From positions 1 through 64,000 of the forward strand of contig CAZPIC010000004.1 in NCBI GenBank assembly GCA_964586835.1: 64,000 bases of DNA, in the 5' to 3' direction. The position numbers and the translations under genes were made by a program. Below the pieces are notes generated by a model. That model was not told the DNA's origin. It did not search any database and saw nothing but the letters and a program-made list of their open reading frames with translations. The stretch is from CAZLYF01 sp964586835. Lineage in GTDB: Bacteria > Bacillota > Clostridia > Christensenellales > Aristaeellaceae. Below are positions 1 to 8,843 of this stretch, one piece after another (the first letter of the stretch is position 1; each line of letters opens with the position of its first letter).

Positions 1-176
1 ATTTGTTAATAATTCATAATACAATCGAGATAAATCGTTCATGCGTTAGCCCTGCATTGAAGCCGCTACCCGCTTGCCTCTGTGATGGGTGCATGATAAA
101 ATACCCTGCAACATAAGGCAAATACAATTTGCTTTATATACTATACAGCGCCGGTCTTACGTCCCGAGAGACTACA

Positions 177-813
177 ATGATCAACATCAGGTACCCCAGA
201 GGCATCCAGGCCGTCCTTCGCAGCGGCAGCCTCCCCCCGCTGTCCGGAGCCTGTACGTTTCGCAGCCGGTACTCAGCCAAGCCATCCGGAAGATCAAAGC
301 ATCCCCAGGGCTACAGCTCTTTGACAGGAGCATCGTGCCCATCGCGCTTGTCTGCACAGGTCAGAAATACCTGGGCTCATTGGAAAAAGTCACAGCCCTC
401 AGCGTCGACCTGGTCAACGAGATCCGCGAGATCCGAAACGAGGGCAAGGACGGGCTGCGCCTTGGTATTCCCTTTCAGCGGTGGATACAGCTGTTGCCGC
501 TGATCCTCTAAGAATTCGTCCGCCAACCCTCCCTGTCAGGATTGAACCGGAGGAACACGGGTCGGACAAGCTTAAAAAGCTTCTGCGCAATGGGGTCTGC
601 AACATCGCGCTCATTACCACGAGTCCCCGATACGATGGCCTTGAGTATCCGCTGCTCAAGTCAGAGGAGAACGTCTTGATGGCCTCCCTCACCACCGCGC
701 CGGCAGAATGCTGTGTGAATAACTCGGGGATCTCCAGCACACGGTCTGCAGCGGAAGCAGCGCATCCCCATGAAGTGAACTCCGTTGAAGGTCCGGACGC
801 TAAGGCCATATAG
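177..813 (+). pseudogene. Broken LysR-type transcriptional regulator
   Basis: The translation in one frame from about 177 begins like a LysR N-terminus (MINIRYPRG, then AVLRSGSL). The helix-turn-helix continuation (YVSQPVLSQAIRKIKA, LFDRS) lies in another frame up to a TAA at about 509-511. The effector-domain part (LLRNGVCNIALITTSPRYD, then LLKSEENVLMAS) lies in a further frame up to about 813. At least two frame changes and a stop therefore interrupt what was one regulator, and the C-terminal third of a normal ~300-residue LysR protein is missing or unrecognisable. It sits directly upstream of citC on the same strand, so it may once have controlled citrate or a neighbouring pathway. A sequencing error could mimic one frameshift but hardly all of these lesions. 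Confidence 0.75.
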
Positions 814-851
814 CGGGTTCCTCTACACCAGAATCAGAAGGAGGCAGCCAC

Positions 852-1880
852 GTGCCCTTCGAACTCCGACGCCTCTATCCTTTCGACCGGGAAGCGCAGA
901 GAGATGTTCTCGCCCTGCTCAAGCGGGAGGGGATCGCTGCAGATCGCAACCTTGACTATACTGTCGGCCTCTACGATGAGGCTGATCAACTGGTTGCCAC
1001 GGGCTCCAGCTTCAGAAATACCCTGCGCTGTCTGGCTGTCGACAGCGGTTACAGAGGGGAGGGCCTCCTGAACACCCTCGTATCGCACCTGGTCCATGAG
1101 CTGGCCACCCGCGGGCACTTCAACGTCTTCTTGCATACAAAGCACGATACCGCCCGTTTTTTTTCTCAACTGGGTTTCTACACCATCGCGGAGGTGAACC
1201 GAAGCCTGGTGTTCATGGAGAACAGCCGGGACGCGTTTTCTCGGTATCTGGAAAGGATCTCCGCCCAGAGGGTCGACGCGCCCAGAGCCGGGGCCATTGT
1301 CATGAACGCCAACCCCTTTACCCTGGGACACCAGTATCTTGTCGAGAAGGCCTCGCGGGAATGCGACGTGCTGCACCTGTTCACGGTGCGGGAAGATGTC
1401 TCCGCCTTCCCCTACGCAGTCCGTGAACAGCTGATCCGGCAGGGCACCCGTCATCTGGGCAACCTCCGCTATCACGACACGGACAACTACATCGTCAGCA
1501 GCGCCACCTTCCCTTCCTATTTCATCCAGGATTCGGAAGCCGTCACCCGGGCCCAGGCAGCCGTAGACGCGGCGGTGTTTGGAAGGATCGCTGGGGTACT
1601 GGGCCTCAGCGTGCGCTTTGTGGGCGACGAGCCCTACTCCTTCGCCACCAACCTGTACAACCAGGTGATGTCCGAAAGGCTTCCCGGTTTCGGAGTAGAG
1701 CTCGTTATCGTCCCGCGCCGGGAAGGCGCAGGCAACCTTCCCATCAGCGCCACCCGGGTCCGAGAACGGATCATGGCCAACGATCTTGAGGGCCTGCAGC
1801 CCCTGGTGCCTGACACGACCTATGACTTCCTTGCGTCACCTGAAGGGCTTGAGCTGATGCAGAAAATCCGGGATCGGTAG
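852..1880 (+). CDS. citC: [Citrate (pro-3S)-lyase] ligase CitC
   Basis: This cytoplasmic enzyme acetylates the thiol form of the citrate lyase acyl carrier protein using acetate and ATP, activating citrate lyase. The 342-residue protein has the two-part CitC layout: an N-terminal GNAT-like acetyltransferase fold (AVDSGYRGEGLLNTLVSHL near residues 57-75) and a C-terminal nucleotidyltransferase domain with an HxGH-like element (MNANPFTLGHQYLV near residue 151) and ISATRVRE near the end. Translation starts at a GTG preceded by GGAGG 7 bases upstream. Lyase subunits citD/E/F and a citX/citG homologue are not in this window, so the gene is isolated here. The upstream neighbour is a dead LysR regulator. 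The family assignment is from recognised motifs, not from a search. Confidence 0.9.
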   Translation: MPFELRRLYPFDREAQRDVLALLKREGIAADRNLDYTVGLYDEADQLVATGSSFRNTLRCLAVDSGYRGEGLLNTLVSHLVHELATRGHFNVFLHTKHDTARFFSQLGFYTIAEVNRSLVFMENSRDAFSRYLERISAQRVDAPRAGAIVMNANPFTLGHQYLVEKASRECDVLHLFTVREDVSAFPYAVREQLIRQGTRHLGNLRYHDTDNYIVSSATFPSYFIQDSEAVTRAQAAVDAAVFGRIAGVLGLSVRFVGDEPYSFATNLYNQVMSERLPGFGVELVIVPRREGAGNLPISATRVRERIMANDLEGLQPLVPDTTYDFLASPEGLELMQKIRDR

Positions 1881-1980
1881 GGGACGGCTATCAGGCGGCT
1901 GCCTTCTCCTCCACCCTTTAATACCTTTTAGATCTGGGCACAGCCTGAGGCGCGCATCCCTTCCACGATCGGCCTTTTCC

Positions 1981-3111
1981 CTATCCCGACCGCACGGCTT
2001 TCCGGGCACGAATAAAATACAGCGATACAAGGATGGCGATCGAAGCTGACACCCCATAGGCCGCCGACGGCACAGGATAGCCGCGCAGGGCGGCCAGTGC
2101 CCAGCCCTGCGGAATATACTGACCGTACAGTCGAATCAGGCGCTCTGGCAGCTGTATGAAGCAGCCGCCTGCGACTGACAACACAAACAGGAGGATCAGC
2201 CCCAGGAACAGCCTCACGCTTTCATGCAGCAGCGCCAGGGCCTGAGCAAACGCCAGGCTCATCAGCAAAAATACCGAAAGAATGTACAGCTCCCGGGCAT
2301 CCGCGACCGTGCCCATCAGTGCCCGCATGCTTCCCATATACAGGAGCAGCTGTAGAAGGCCTGCAGTGAAGAGGGCGATCTGGGTTGCGGCATAGTCACG
2401 GGCCAGACCGCGGGGAGCCGCAGCAAGCCTTTGCCGTATCGCGGGTGCGGAAAGGCTTATATTTCCAAGCAGGGCAAAGAACCCGAGGAAGAGTAGCTCC
2501 AGCGAGTAATCGTTCACCGCATAGCTCAGCGCTGGTGGTTCCGCAGGTTTCCCAACGTAGATAAACTCCTGTTTGGCGCTGCCCTCAAGGCTGCTTTGCA
2601 TTTCCCTGTCAAAGCGCTCCTCAAAATTCTCGGGGAGTGCCAGGCCGCTTTTTTTGTATATTTCCTCTGCCTGGCGCAGAAACACAGCCCGGCTCTTGAA
2701 AGGGATCACCGCATAGGTGAGCGCGTCAAGCACCCTGTTGGCTGTCAGTGCTCCCTCCGCAGGCGTATAGGTCAATCTGCGCGCCACAAGGCTGTCCATG
2801 CGCGCTGCAAACCCCTGTTCAATCACCAGCGCGCCTTCCACGGCCTTCCTGTCCAGGAGGCCCCGGGCTTCTTCCTTATCCGCCTCCAGGACCTCCCATC
2901 CCTGACGCTCGAGGGCCGCGACAAGGCCGCGGCTGACTTCTGTCCTGTCCAGGTCTGTCACCACCACGCGAATCACAGGGTCTCTGTTATGAAGATTGGA
3001 CGCTCCGGCTGCCATCCCCATCAGGATGGGCAGGACCAACAGCGCAATCAGCACCACTGGGGATGCGAACAGTTCGCGGAATTTAAGCGTGAGCACCCGC
3101 AAAAAGCTCAT
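1981..3111 (-). CDS. ABC-2 type exporter permease (distal gene)
   Basis: Membrane subunit of an ABC-2 exporter. It has an N-terminal membrane segment (LIALLVLPILMGMAAG near residues 20-35), a long extracytoplasmic domain of about 150 residues, and a C-terminal block of five or so hydrophobic segments. This is the shape of ABC2_membrane_3-type proteins that export drugs, peptides or lipids. The start at 3111 is chosen because ATG overlaps the stop of the preceding permease in an ATGA arrangement, which suggests translational coupling. An upstream in-frame start at 3162 would intrude 50 bases into the neighbour. It is the last gene of a three-gene minus-strand unit (ATPase, permease, permease). 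The exported substrate cannot be told from sequence. Confidence 0.82.
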   Translation of the reverse strand: MSFLRVLTLKFRELFASPVVLIALLVLPILMGMAAGASNLHNRDPVIRVVVTDLDRTEVSRGLVAALERQGWEVLEADKEEARGLLDRKAVEGALVIEQGFAARMDSLVARRLTYTPAEGALTANRVLDALTYAVIPFKSRAVFLRQAEEIYKKSGLALPENFEERFDREMQSSLEGSAKQEFIYVGKPAEPPALSYAVNDYSLELLFLGFFALLGNISLSAPAIRQRLAAAPRGLARDYAATQIALFTAGLLQLLLYMGSMRALMGTVADARELYILSVFLLMSLAFAQALALLHESVRLFLGLILLFVLSVAGGCFIQLPERLIRLYGQYIPQGWALAALRGYPVPSAAYGVSASIAILVSLYFIRARKAVRSG

Positions 3112-4307
3112 GCTACCCCCATCCTGGCACCCGCTTGCCCCCCTCGCCTCCAGGCGAGCCACAGGAGGACTGCCGAAACGACAGCCATCGCTGTCATAGC
3201 GATGGGCATTTGTTCTGGCACAGGCAAGCCCTGAAGCGCCGCGTACACAGCCCTGTAGGCGTGGTAGGCTGGCGAAAGAGGCATCAGCGGCCTGAGAAAC
3301 CCGGGCATCAGGGTTTCAGGATAGATACACCCGCCCAGCAACAGCAGCGCCAGGATGGCCAGCCACGTCCCTGACAGCGCCATGACACTTCCTCCGGCAA
3401 GGTAGCCGGCTGCCTGACAGAGCGTCGCCGTGATCCAGTACAGACAAAGAAACGCCCCTACCATCATGCCGATCTGTGACTCCGGGAAACGGGCTTTCAG
3501 CCCGATGAACAGTGGCACGAAAGAGGCTCCCATCGTGAAGAACCCGGCTATTCCCCTGGCCAGGGGCGACAAAAACCAGGGTGCGCTGGACAGGGCCAGC
3601 CTTACGTTCACGCCGCTGAGGGAATCCGCTTCCGTCTGTGACAGCAGCATCAGGCCCGTCTGCATGCAAAGCAAGCACAGGAGGGATGAAACGAGGTGAA
3701 ATCCCGTGTTCAGGCGGTGGGTTTCATCCAGCGTCACCGCTGCCCTCCTGGTCATGACCCAAGTGATGAGCTGAGCAAAGCTCCTTTCCAGCTGCCTGTG
3801 ATAGGCGACGGAGTCCTGATACAGCGGCTGGATCGTCGAGGCGAAGGACATATAGGGTGCCAGAATGCCGGCAATGCTGTCAGCAACGCCAAGCAATTCG
3901 CGCAGGGCAAGGGCTGACTCTGCCGGCATACGTGGGTTGAGCCGGAGGGTCACGGGCGGTCGCTTCTCAAGCGCCTGGCTGCTTTCCAAAAACCCCACGG
4001 GGAACTCAATGACCATCAGAATCTCATTGCGCTCAAGCCTTTCCAGCGCTGTCTCCAGATCCTCCAAATATACATGGCCCATATCGTTCATGCCATGGAG
4101 AATTTCCGCGATGGCTGTAGAAATCAGACTTGACTCAGGGTCAACGATCGAAAAGGATATGTCAAAAAAAGAGCGGCCACCGGAGGAGCTCATGTCGGGG
4201 AGCGCCAGGTAGACAAAGGCAGTCAGCAAAACAATAGCCACAAAGACAACTGCTGTTCGCCAGCTGAGCGCCCCTCGCAGATGGAAAAGAAGCAGACGGG
4301 AAAGCAT
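3108..4307 (-). CDS. ABC-2 type exporter permease (proximal gene)
   Basis: This 399-residue membrane protein has the same plan as its downstream partner. One N-terminal membrane segment (VVFVAIVLLTAFVYLAL near residue 20) is followed by a large outside domain and then five to six hydrophobic helices (LLCLLCMQTGLMLL, LAILALLLLGGCIYP). The pair presumably forms a heterodimeric channel with the ATPase encoded just upstream. Its ATG lies one base past the ATPase TAA, and its own TGA overlaps the ATG of the next permease, so all three are expected on one transcript. The last residues are rich in Arg and Gly. Substrate unknown. Confidence 0.82.
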   Translation of the reverse strand: MLSRLLLFHLRGALSWRTAVVFVAIVLLTAFVYLALPDMSSSGGRSFFDISFSIVDPESSLISTAIAEILHGMNDMGHVYLEDLETALERLERNEILMVIEFPVGFLESSQALEKRPPVTLRLNPRMPAESALALRELLGVADSIAGILAPYMSFASTIQPLYQDSVAYHRQLERSFAQLITWVMTRRAAVTLDETHRLNTGFHLVSSLLCLLCMQTGLMLLSQTEADSLSGVNVRLALSSAPWFLSPLARGIAGFFTMGASFVPLFIGLKARFPESQIGMMVGAFLCLYWITATLCQAAGYLAGGSVMALSGTWLAILALLLLGGCIYPETLMPGFLRPLMPLSPAYHAYRAVYAALQGLPVPEQMPIAMTAMAVVSAVLLWLAWRRGGQAGARMGVA

Positions 4308-4308
4308 C

Positions 4309-5043
4309 TTACGCCATCCCCAAAGCTTCAGAAGACGGTTGCCCGGAGTCCAGCTTAAGAATCCTTCCGGATACGGCCTTTATTTCCTCTTGATAATGGT
4401 TGACCATGACCAGCATATGCCCACTGTTCTTCAGCGCTTTCACTGTGGTCAAAACGATGTCCCGGGTTTCCTCGTCGAGGCCTGCTGTAGGTTCATCAAG
4501 CAGGATCAGAGCAGGAAATCCCACGAGGCCCGCCGCGAGATTCGCCCGCCTGGCCATGCCTCCTGAGCACCGGGACACGCGCAGATGGAGAAAACCTGCA
4601 ATGTTCGTCAGCGCGATCGCCTTTTCAACCGTTTCCCTGCGTCGTTGGCCGGACAGGCCGCGCATGGAAGCCCAGAAATCCAGGTTCTGCAGCACCGTCA
4701 GCCGGGGAGAGAGCGCGATCTGCTGGGGTACCAGTCCGATAGATTCCCGATAAGCGCGTCCCGCCCTCGCGGAGACTCCAAATAGCGTGATCTTCCCCGA
4801 GTCCGGGATCAGGATAGAGGCGAGCAGGTGGATGAGCGTGGTTTTTCCGGTACCGTTGCTGCCGCATACCCCAAGAACTTCTCCCGGATACAGAGAAAAG
4901 CTTACGTCCCGCAATACTTCTTTTTGGTCATACGCCTTGCTGATGTTCCTGACCATCAGGCCGGACAGTCTCTTCTCCCGGGGGTTGGTTCCGCTGCGCA
5001 TACGATATCCTGCCATTCTTTTAGACACAATCAATGAGGCCAT
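4309..5043 (-). CDS. ABC exporter ATP-binding protein
   Basis: ATPase of the three-gene ABC-2 exporter. It shows Walker A (GSNGTGKTT), a Q-loop (LVPQQIALS), a signature variant (CSGGMARRANLAAG), Walker B (LILLDEPTAGLD) and the switch His (VNHYQEE). The usual LSGGQ appears as CSGGM, as in many ABC-2 ATPases. The protein is 244 residues from the ATG at 5043. That start has no clear Shine-Dalgarno, and the homologous region begins at MVRNISKAY about 30 residues in, so the true start may be internal. The gene leads the operon and is followed with one base of spacing by the first permease. A role in drug, bacteriocin or lipid export is possible but not shown. Confidence 0.85.
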   Translation of the reverse strand: MASLIVSKRMAGYRMRSGTNPREKRLSGLMVRNISKAYDQKEVLRDVSFSLYPGEVLGVCGSNGTGKTTLIHLLASILIPDSGKITLFGVSARAGRAYRESIGLVPQQIALSPRLTVLQNLDFWASMRGLSGQRRRETVEKAIALTNIAGFLHLRVSRCSGGMARRANLAAGLVGFPALILLDEPTAGLDEETRDIVLTTVKALKNSGHMLVMVNHYQEEIKAVSGRILKLDSGQPSSEALGMA

Positions 5044-5209
5044 TGCAGGGGGTAGACTATTTCAGCGCGGCCTGTCTGTCAACCGGAGCACTTGCTGCCA
5101 TGCTTTCCAAAGCAGCGACACCAAACCCCTGACGACAGGTTCCTTTCTGCCCTCCGGCAAGGCACGCGTCCTGCTGGCGGCCTCCTCTCCCATCATCAAA
5201 GCCCCGATC

Positions 5210-5980
5210 TCAGGGCTCTCCTATCCTCTCGCTTGCTTGTTTGGCCTTCCCCTGCCTCGCCACGCTGTCCGTCTTTTGACGGATCGTTTCCTCGTCCCCC
5301 AGATATCTGCGCGTAGCGACGGAAAAGTCGCTTCTAAATTCATAAACAAGAGGGATTCCTGTCGGGATGTTCACTTCCACGATCTCCTCATCCGAGAGCC
5401 TGTCAAAGTGTTTCACCAGAGCACGCATCGAGTTCCCATGCGCGACAACCATGACCCTCTTGCCTTCCAGCAACTCCTTTCTGATGACTTCGTTGAAGTA
5501 TGGAACGGTCCTCGCGACCGTGTCCTTGAGGCTTTCCGTCAGCGGGAGTTCCTCAGGTGGCACACCCCTGTATTGCGGGGATTTTCGTGGATCTCTTTCG
5601 TCGCCCTTCTTCAGCGCAGGTGGCCGGATGTCAAAGGCCCGTCTCCAGACCCTGACCTGTTCTTCCCCATATTTCGCCGCTGTCTCTGCCTTATTAAGGC
5701 CCTGAAGGGCACCGTAGTGCCGTTCGTTCAGTTTCCAGGTCTTTTCCACTGGAAGCCATACCCTGTCCAGGCGGTCCAGCACGATATCCAGCGTATGGAC
5801 GGCCCTTTTGAGGAAAGAGGTATGGCAAACATCAAAGTCAAACCCGGCTTCCCTGAGGAGATCCCCTGCCTGTTCCGCTTCGCTTCTGCCCCCATCAGAC
5901 AGGTCGATATCCGTCCATCCAGTGAAGCGGTTCTGTCGGTTCCACTCGCTTTCTCCATGGCGTATCAATACAAGCTTCAT
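5210..5980 (-). CDS. gpmA: 2,3-bisphosphoglycerate-dependent phosphoglycerate mutase
   Basis: Interconverts 3- and 2-phosphoglycerate in glycolysis and gluconeogenesis, in the cytoplasm. The histidine-phosphatase signature is at the N-terminus (LIRHGESEWN, where the His is phosphorylated). The dPGM-specific pieces follow: FTGWTDIDLS, ERHYGALQGLNKAETA with the catalytic Glu region, and AHGNSMRALVKH near residue 180. Length is 256 residues against about 250 in Escherichia coli GpmA, with a short extra C-terminal tail. The ATG at 5980 has AAGGAT at about -10. It stands alone between the ABC exporter unit and a gene-free tract, with no partner glycolytic genes nearby. Confidence 0.93.
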   Translation of the reverse strand: MKLVLIRHGESEWNRQNRFTGWTDIDLSDGGRSEAEQAGDLLREAGFDFDVCHTSFLKRAVHTLDIVLDRLDRVWLPVEKTWKLNERHYGALQGLNKAETAAKYGEEQVRVWRRAFDIRPPALKKGDERDPRKSPQYRGVPPEELPLTESLKDTVARTVPYFNEVIRKELLEGKRVMVVAHGNSMRALVKHFDRLSDEEIVEVNIPTGIPLVYEFRSDFSVATRRYLGDEETIRQKTDSVARQGKAKQASERIGEP

Positions 5981-6535
5981 GATTCATCTATCCTTCGGTC
6001 AACGTCGCGGCTGAAAGCCCCGCCCCATGGCGAAGCGCCGCAATACTATATACCCTGCCCACCCTTGGACATACACGGGCTCTGATCCTTTTCTGTATTT
6101 AAAAGAGCCTGCGACACGTGGTCATTAGCTGTTGACAGATGCAGATATCCTGTTATGATGCTGCCAGGTTGGGCCGGTACAGACCCTATACACACCGGTT
6201 CCGAATGATACGGCATGTCTCCCTGCGCTTTGTCTTTCGCAGCACACACACGTATGGCGTGCGTTTCAGGAAGCAGGGTGCTCTTCACGAGGGGTCAGGC
6301 AGCTTTGAAAGGTCCCGAACCATGACCATGCGACAGGCGGTCAGCGCTCGGAGCCGCCCCGTGCCGCATGAAACCCTTCAGACAGTGTCCGTATGCCTGT
6401 GCTCGCCCTCAAGGGAGATGCGGTCTCCCGCCTGAAACACGGTCAGTATGGTTGATAACAGTACCGTCGTGAAAACAACCCCAGAGAGAGCCGACAGGCC
6501 CGCACCACGCTACAAGAGGAAAGGAACAGATCAGC
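5981..6535. other. Gene-free tract of 555 bases with one promoter
   Basis: No reading frame here resembles a known protein and the longest open frames lack good ribosome-binding sites. The tract carries a good vegetative promoter near 6132-6159. Downstream of it is a leader of roughly 370 bases before the M24-family gene at 6536. No recognised riboswitch motif was seen in the leader. Confidence 0.5.
6132..6159 (+). promoter_or_regulatory. Sigma-70-type promoter
   Basis: TTGACA at 6132-6137 and TATGAT at 6154-6159 are separated by 16 bases, a near-consensus housekeeping promoter. It points at the M24-family gene starting at 6536, leaving a long untranslated leader. Confidence 0.55.
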
Positions 6536-7924
6536 ATGCGAAAGGTGATCAGGCGGAAGATCGTTTCACTGCCCAATCTTGACACTGAGATTGACCTAAA
6601 GGAGATCCCGGAACTCAGCGGCAGGGATTATTCAGACCGCGTACGCCGCGCGCGATCGCGCATGGGTCCCTATACCCATCTGGTTATTTACGGTGACCGG
6701 GAGCATTTTTCAAACATCGAGTACTTCACCGGTTTCGACCCACGCTTTGAAGAAGCCCTCCTGGTGATCCCCCATGACGGCACGCCCACGATCATCGTCG
6801 GCAACGAGGGGGCTGACTACTGCAATATCATCGACTATGAAATCCGCAAATACATCTACCCTCCCTTCAGCCTTCCGGGCCAGCCCCGCGCGCTGGGACG
6901 ACCGTTTGAGAGTATTCTCCGCCTTGCCGGCCTCAATGAAGCTTCCCGGGTTGGGCTGGTGGGCTGGAAGCTGTTCACACAGGAAGACCATTCCCACCCC
7001 GCTCAGATGTTTGACTTTCCCCACTTCATTATTGAATGCCTGCTGAAGGTCCTCCCTCTGGGAGGCATGCACAACGCCACGGAAGTGATGACCGGCCTTG
7101 AAGCGGGCCTGCGGATCACGCTGGAGCCAAAAGAGCTGCTTCTCAATGAAATCGCCGGTACGCTTTCCTCCAGGAACACCTACAGGGTGCTTGAAAACCT
7201 CCGCGAAGGCATGACAGAGATTGAAGCGAGCACCTCTCTGAACATCAACGGCATGCCAATCAGCGTACACCCCAACATCAACTTTGGGAAAAATCTTGCC
7301 TATGGCCTGGCAAGCCCTCAAGCCGGCTCAAGGCTGCGCCAGGGAGATGCCATAGGCCTTGGCATGGCTTATCGCCGCAGCCTCTGTCATAAAATTGGCT
7401 ATTATATTGATGGTCCCGAAGAAGAGCCCGAAGCGCGCAGAGCGTTTTATGACAAATACTTCCGCACGCTGGCCGCATGGTACGAGGCCGTTTCCATCGG
7501 CGTGTCCGGTGGCAGGGTTTATGAAGCGACCGCGGCGGAGGCAGGGGGCCTTTCCGAGTTTGGCGTCGCGCTCAACCCCGGCCACCTCATCCACACGGAC
7601 GAGTGGACCAACACGCCCTTCAGACCCGGTTGCTCCGCGCTGCTTCGCTCCGGCATGATGATCCAGTGTGATTTCACAGCTGCAAAACCCGAGGAAGACC
7701 TCTTTGCGCACGCCGAGGATGGTATCGTTCTGGCGGACGAATCCACCCGCGAAGAGCTAAAGGCAGCTTCTCCAGCCGCTTGGCAGCGCATACAGGAGCG
7801 CAGAGAATTCATGACCCATATCCTGAACATCAGGCTCTCCGAAGATGTGTTGCCCGTATCCGACCTGCCCGGCGTTGTCTTTCCCTATATGCGCGACCCA
7901 GAAACCGTTCTCGCTTTCGAATAA
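6536..7924 (+). CDS. M24 (aminopeptidase P/creatinase-fold) protein with altered metal ligands
   Basis: This 462-residue protein has the two-domain layout of prolidase/creatinase proteins: an N-terminal creatinase-like domain (YTHLVIYGDREHFSNIEYFTGF near residues 45-65) and a C-terminal pita-bread domain. In canonical M24 peptidases two Asp, one His and two Glu bind two metals. Here the first Asp region reads GDAIGLGMAYRRS and the second LCHKIGYYI, so neither ligand Asp is in place. The His region is kept (GHLIH), the first Glu region reads MMIQCDFTA, and only the last Glu (HAEDGIVLAD) remains. It is therefore unlikely to be a normal di-metal peptidase. A metal-free creatinase-like hydrolase or a non-catalytic role is possible. 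The ATG follows AGAGGAAAGGAAC. Confidence 0.75.
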   Translation: MRKVIRRKIVSLPNLDTEIDLKEIPELSGRDYSDRVRRARSRMGPYTHLVIYGDREHFSNIEYFTGFDPRFEEALLVIPHDGTPTIIVGNEGADYCNIIDYEIRKYIYPPFSLPGQPRALGRPFESILRLAGLNEASRVGLVGWKLFTQEDHSHPAQMFDFPHFIIECLLKVLPLGGMHNATEVMTGLEAGLRITLEPKELLLNEIAGTLSSRNTYRVLENLREGMTEIEASTSLNINGMPISVHPNINFGKNLAYGLASPQAGSRLRQGDAIGLGMAYRRSLCHKIGYYIDGPEEEPEARRAFYDKYFRTLAAWYEAVSIGVSGGRVYEATAAEAGGLSEFGVALNPGHLIHTDEWTNTPFRPGCSALLRSGMMIQCDFTAAKPEEDLFAHAEDGIVLADESTREELKAASPAAWQRIQERREFMTHILNIRLSEDVLPVSDLPGVVFPYMRDPETVLAFE

Positions 7925-8127
7925 ACAGGGTTTGGATGGCAAAAGCTCAACCGCTTTGATGGACAGCATCCATGGCAAGGGACAAGTTGTGCAGGGCAAA
8001 CAGATCTTTCCATCCTCTACCGAGCGCTTGCCCTCTGCGCCTGTTTGATCCATCCTTGTATTTCCTAAAACTGCCCTTGTAGCGCAGCCCCGCTTTCCAC
8101 TCCCTGACACTCCTTGATGGCACGCAC

Positions 8128-8155
8128 TTGACCTTGCTCCTTCCATAGCTATCAT
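8128..8155 (+). promoter_or_regulatory. Sigma-70-type promoter of the FMN-domain gene
   Basis: TTGACC at 8128-8133 and TATCAT at 8150-8155 with a 16-base spacer. The predicted start of transcription is about 30 bases before the gene at 8193, giving a short leader with a strong AAGGAGGT. Confidence 0.55.
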
Positions 8156-8192
8156 AAAGGCATGGAAACAAACACACGAAGGAGGTCTTTTC

Positions 8193-8807
8193 ATGAAGAG
8201 GGTATTTCTGTTCCTGCTCGTACTGAGCCTGTCCGCAACGGCGTCGGCCATGGCGGTGGAGGCGACAGCTGTCGCCGATGGCTTTGTCGGTCCGGTTGCT
8301 GTCGCGGTCACCTTCGACCAAACGGGCACGATCCTCTCGCTCACAGTTGGCGACGAAGACTTCGCCGAGACCCCAGGCCTGGGAGCCCTGGCGCTGGAGG
8401 AGGATTTCACCTCCCTGTTCTTAGGCCTGGTCCCACCGCTAAGCCTTGAGGACATTGACGTCATTGCGGCGGCTACCATCACAACAGAAGCCGTGATAGA
8501 GGCCGTCAACCTGGCCTACGAATCCCTGTTCGAAGCAGCGACAGTGATCACCGTTCAGGGCTTTGTGGGCCCGATTTCTGTCGCAGTCACCTTCGACGAA
8601 GAGGGCGCTATCACTTCGCTGGCTATCGACGATGAAGATTTCGTTGAGACCCCAGGCCTGGGGGCGCTGGCGCTGGAGGAGGATTTCATCTCCCAGTTCA
8701 TAGGTCTGGTCCCGCCGCTAAGCCTCGAGGACATTGACGCCATTGCAGCAGCCACCATCACGACTGAAGCCGTCATCGACGCGATTAACCAGGCGTCCGG
8801 ACAGTAA
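8193..8807 (+). CDS. Secreted tandem FMN-binding-domain protein
   Basis: This 204-residue exported protein has a signal peptide (MKRVFLFLLVLSLSATASA) followed by two FMN-binding domains of the RnfG/NqrC C-terminal type. Each repeat of about 77 residues holds ETPGLGALALEEDF and ends in a flavinylation-like motif, DVIAAATITTEAV in the first and DAIAAATITTEAV in the second. In family members the last Thr of SGATxT carries FMN through a phosphoester bond. Here Ser-Gly is replaced by Ala-Ala but the Thr is kept. The repeats differ at about 16 of 77 positions, so the duplication is recent or kept homogeneous. It probably acts as an extracytoplasmic electron carrier, although no flavin transferase (ApbE) or Rnf genes are in the window. 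The protein is strongly acidic. Confidence 0.85.
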   Translation: MKRVFLFLLVLSLSATASAMAVEATAVADGFVGPVAVAVTFDQTGTILSLTVGDEDFAETPGLGALALEEDFTSLFLGLVPPLSLEDIDVIAAATITTEAVIEAVNLAYESLFEAATVITVQGFVGPISVAVTFDEEGAITSLAIDDEDFVETPGLGALALEEDFISQFIGLVPPLSLEDIDAIAAATITTEAVIDAINQASGQ

Positions 8808-8843
8808 AGCGTCTGCATCGCGTGAAACACGCCTGCAGACGCT
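8808..8843 (+). terminator. Hairpin after the FMN-domain gene
   Basis: A 10-bp outer stem (AGCGTCTGCA with TGCAGACGCT) encloses a 5-bp inner stem (GCGTG with CACGC). It starts immediately after the stop codon. No U-rich tail follows, so it may protect the 3' end or act as a weak terminator. Confidence 0.6.

Noticed and set aside
4787..6085. Open plus-strand frame of 432 codons opposite the ABC ATPase and gpmA
   Set aside because: It is antisense to two well-supported genes, has no ribosome-binding site and no recognisable domain.
6046..6435. Short open frames in the leader region before the M24-type gene
   Set aside because: No ribosome-binding site and no recognisable product; the promoter at 6132 already explains the region as a leader.
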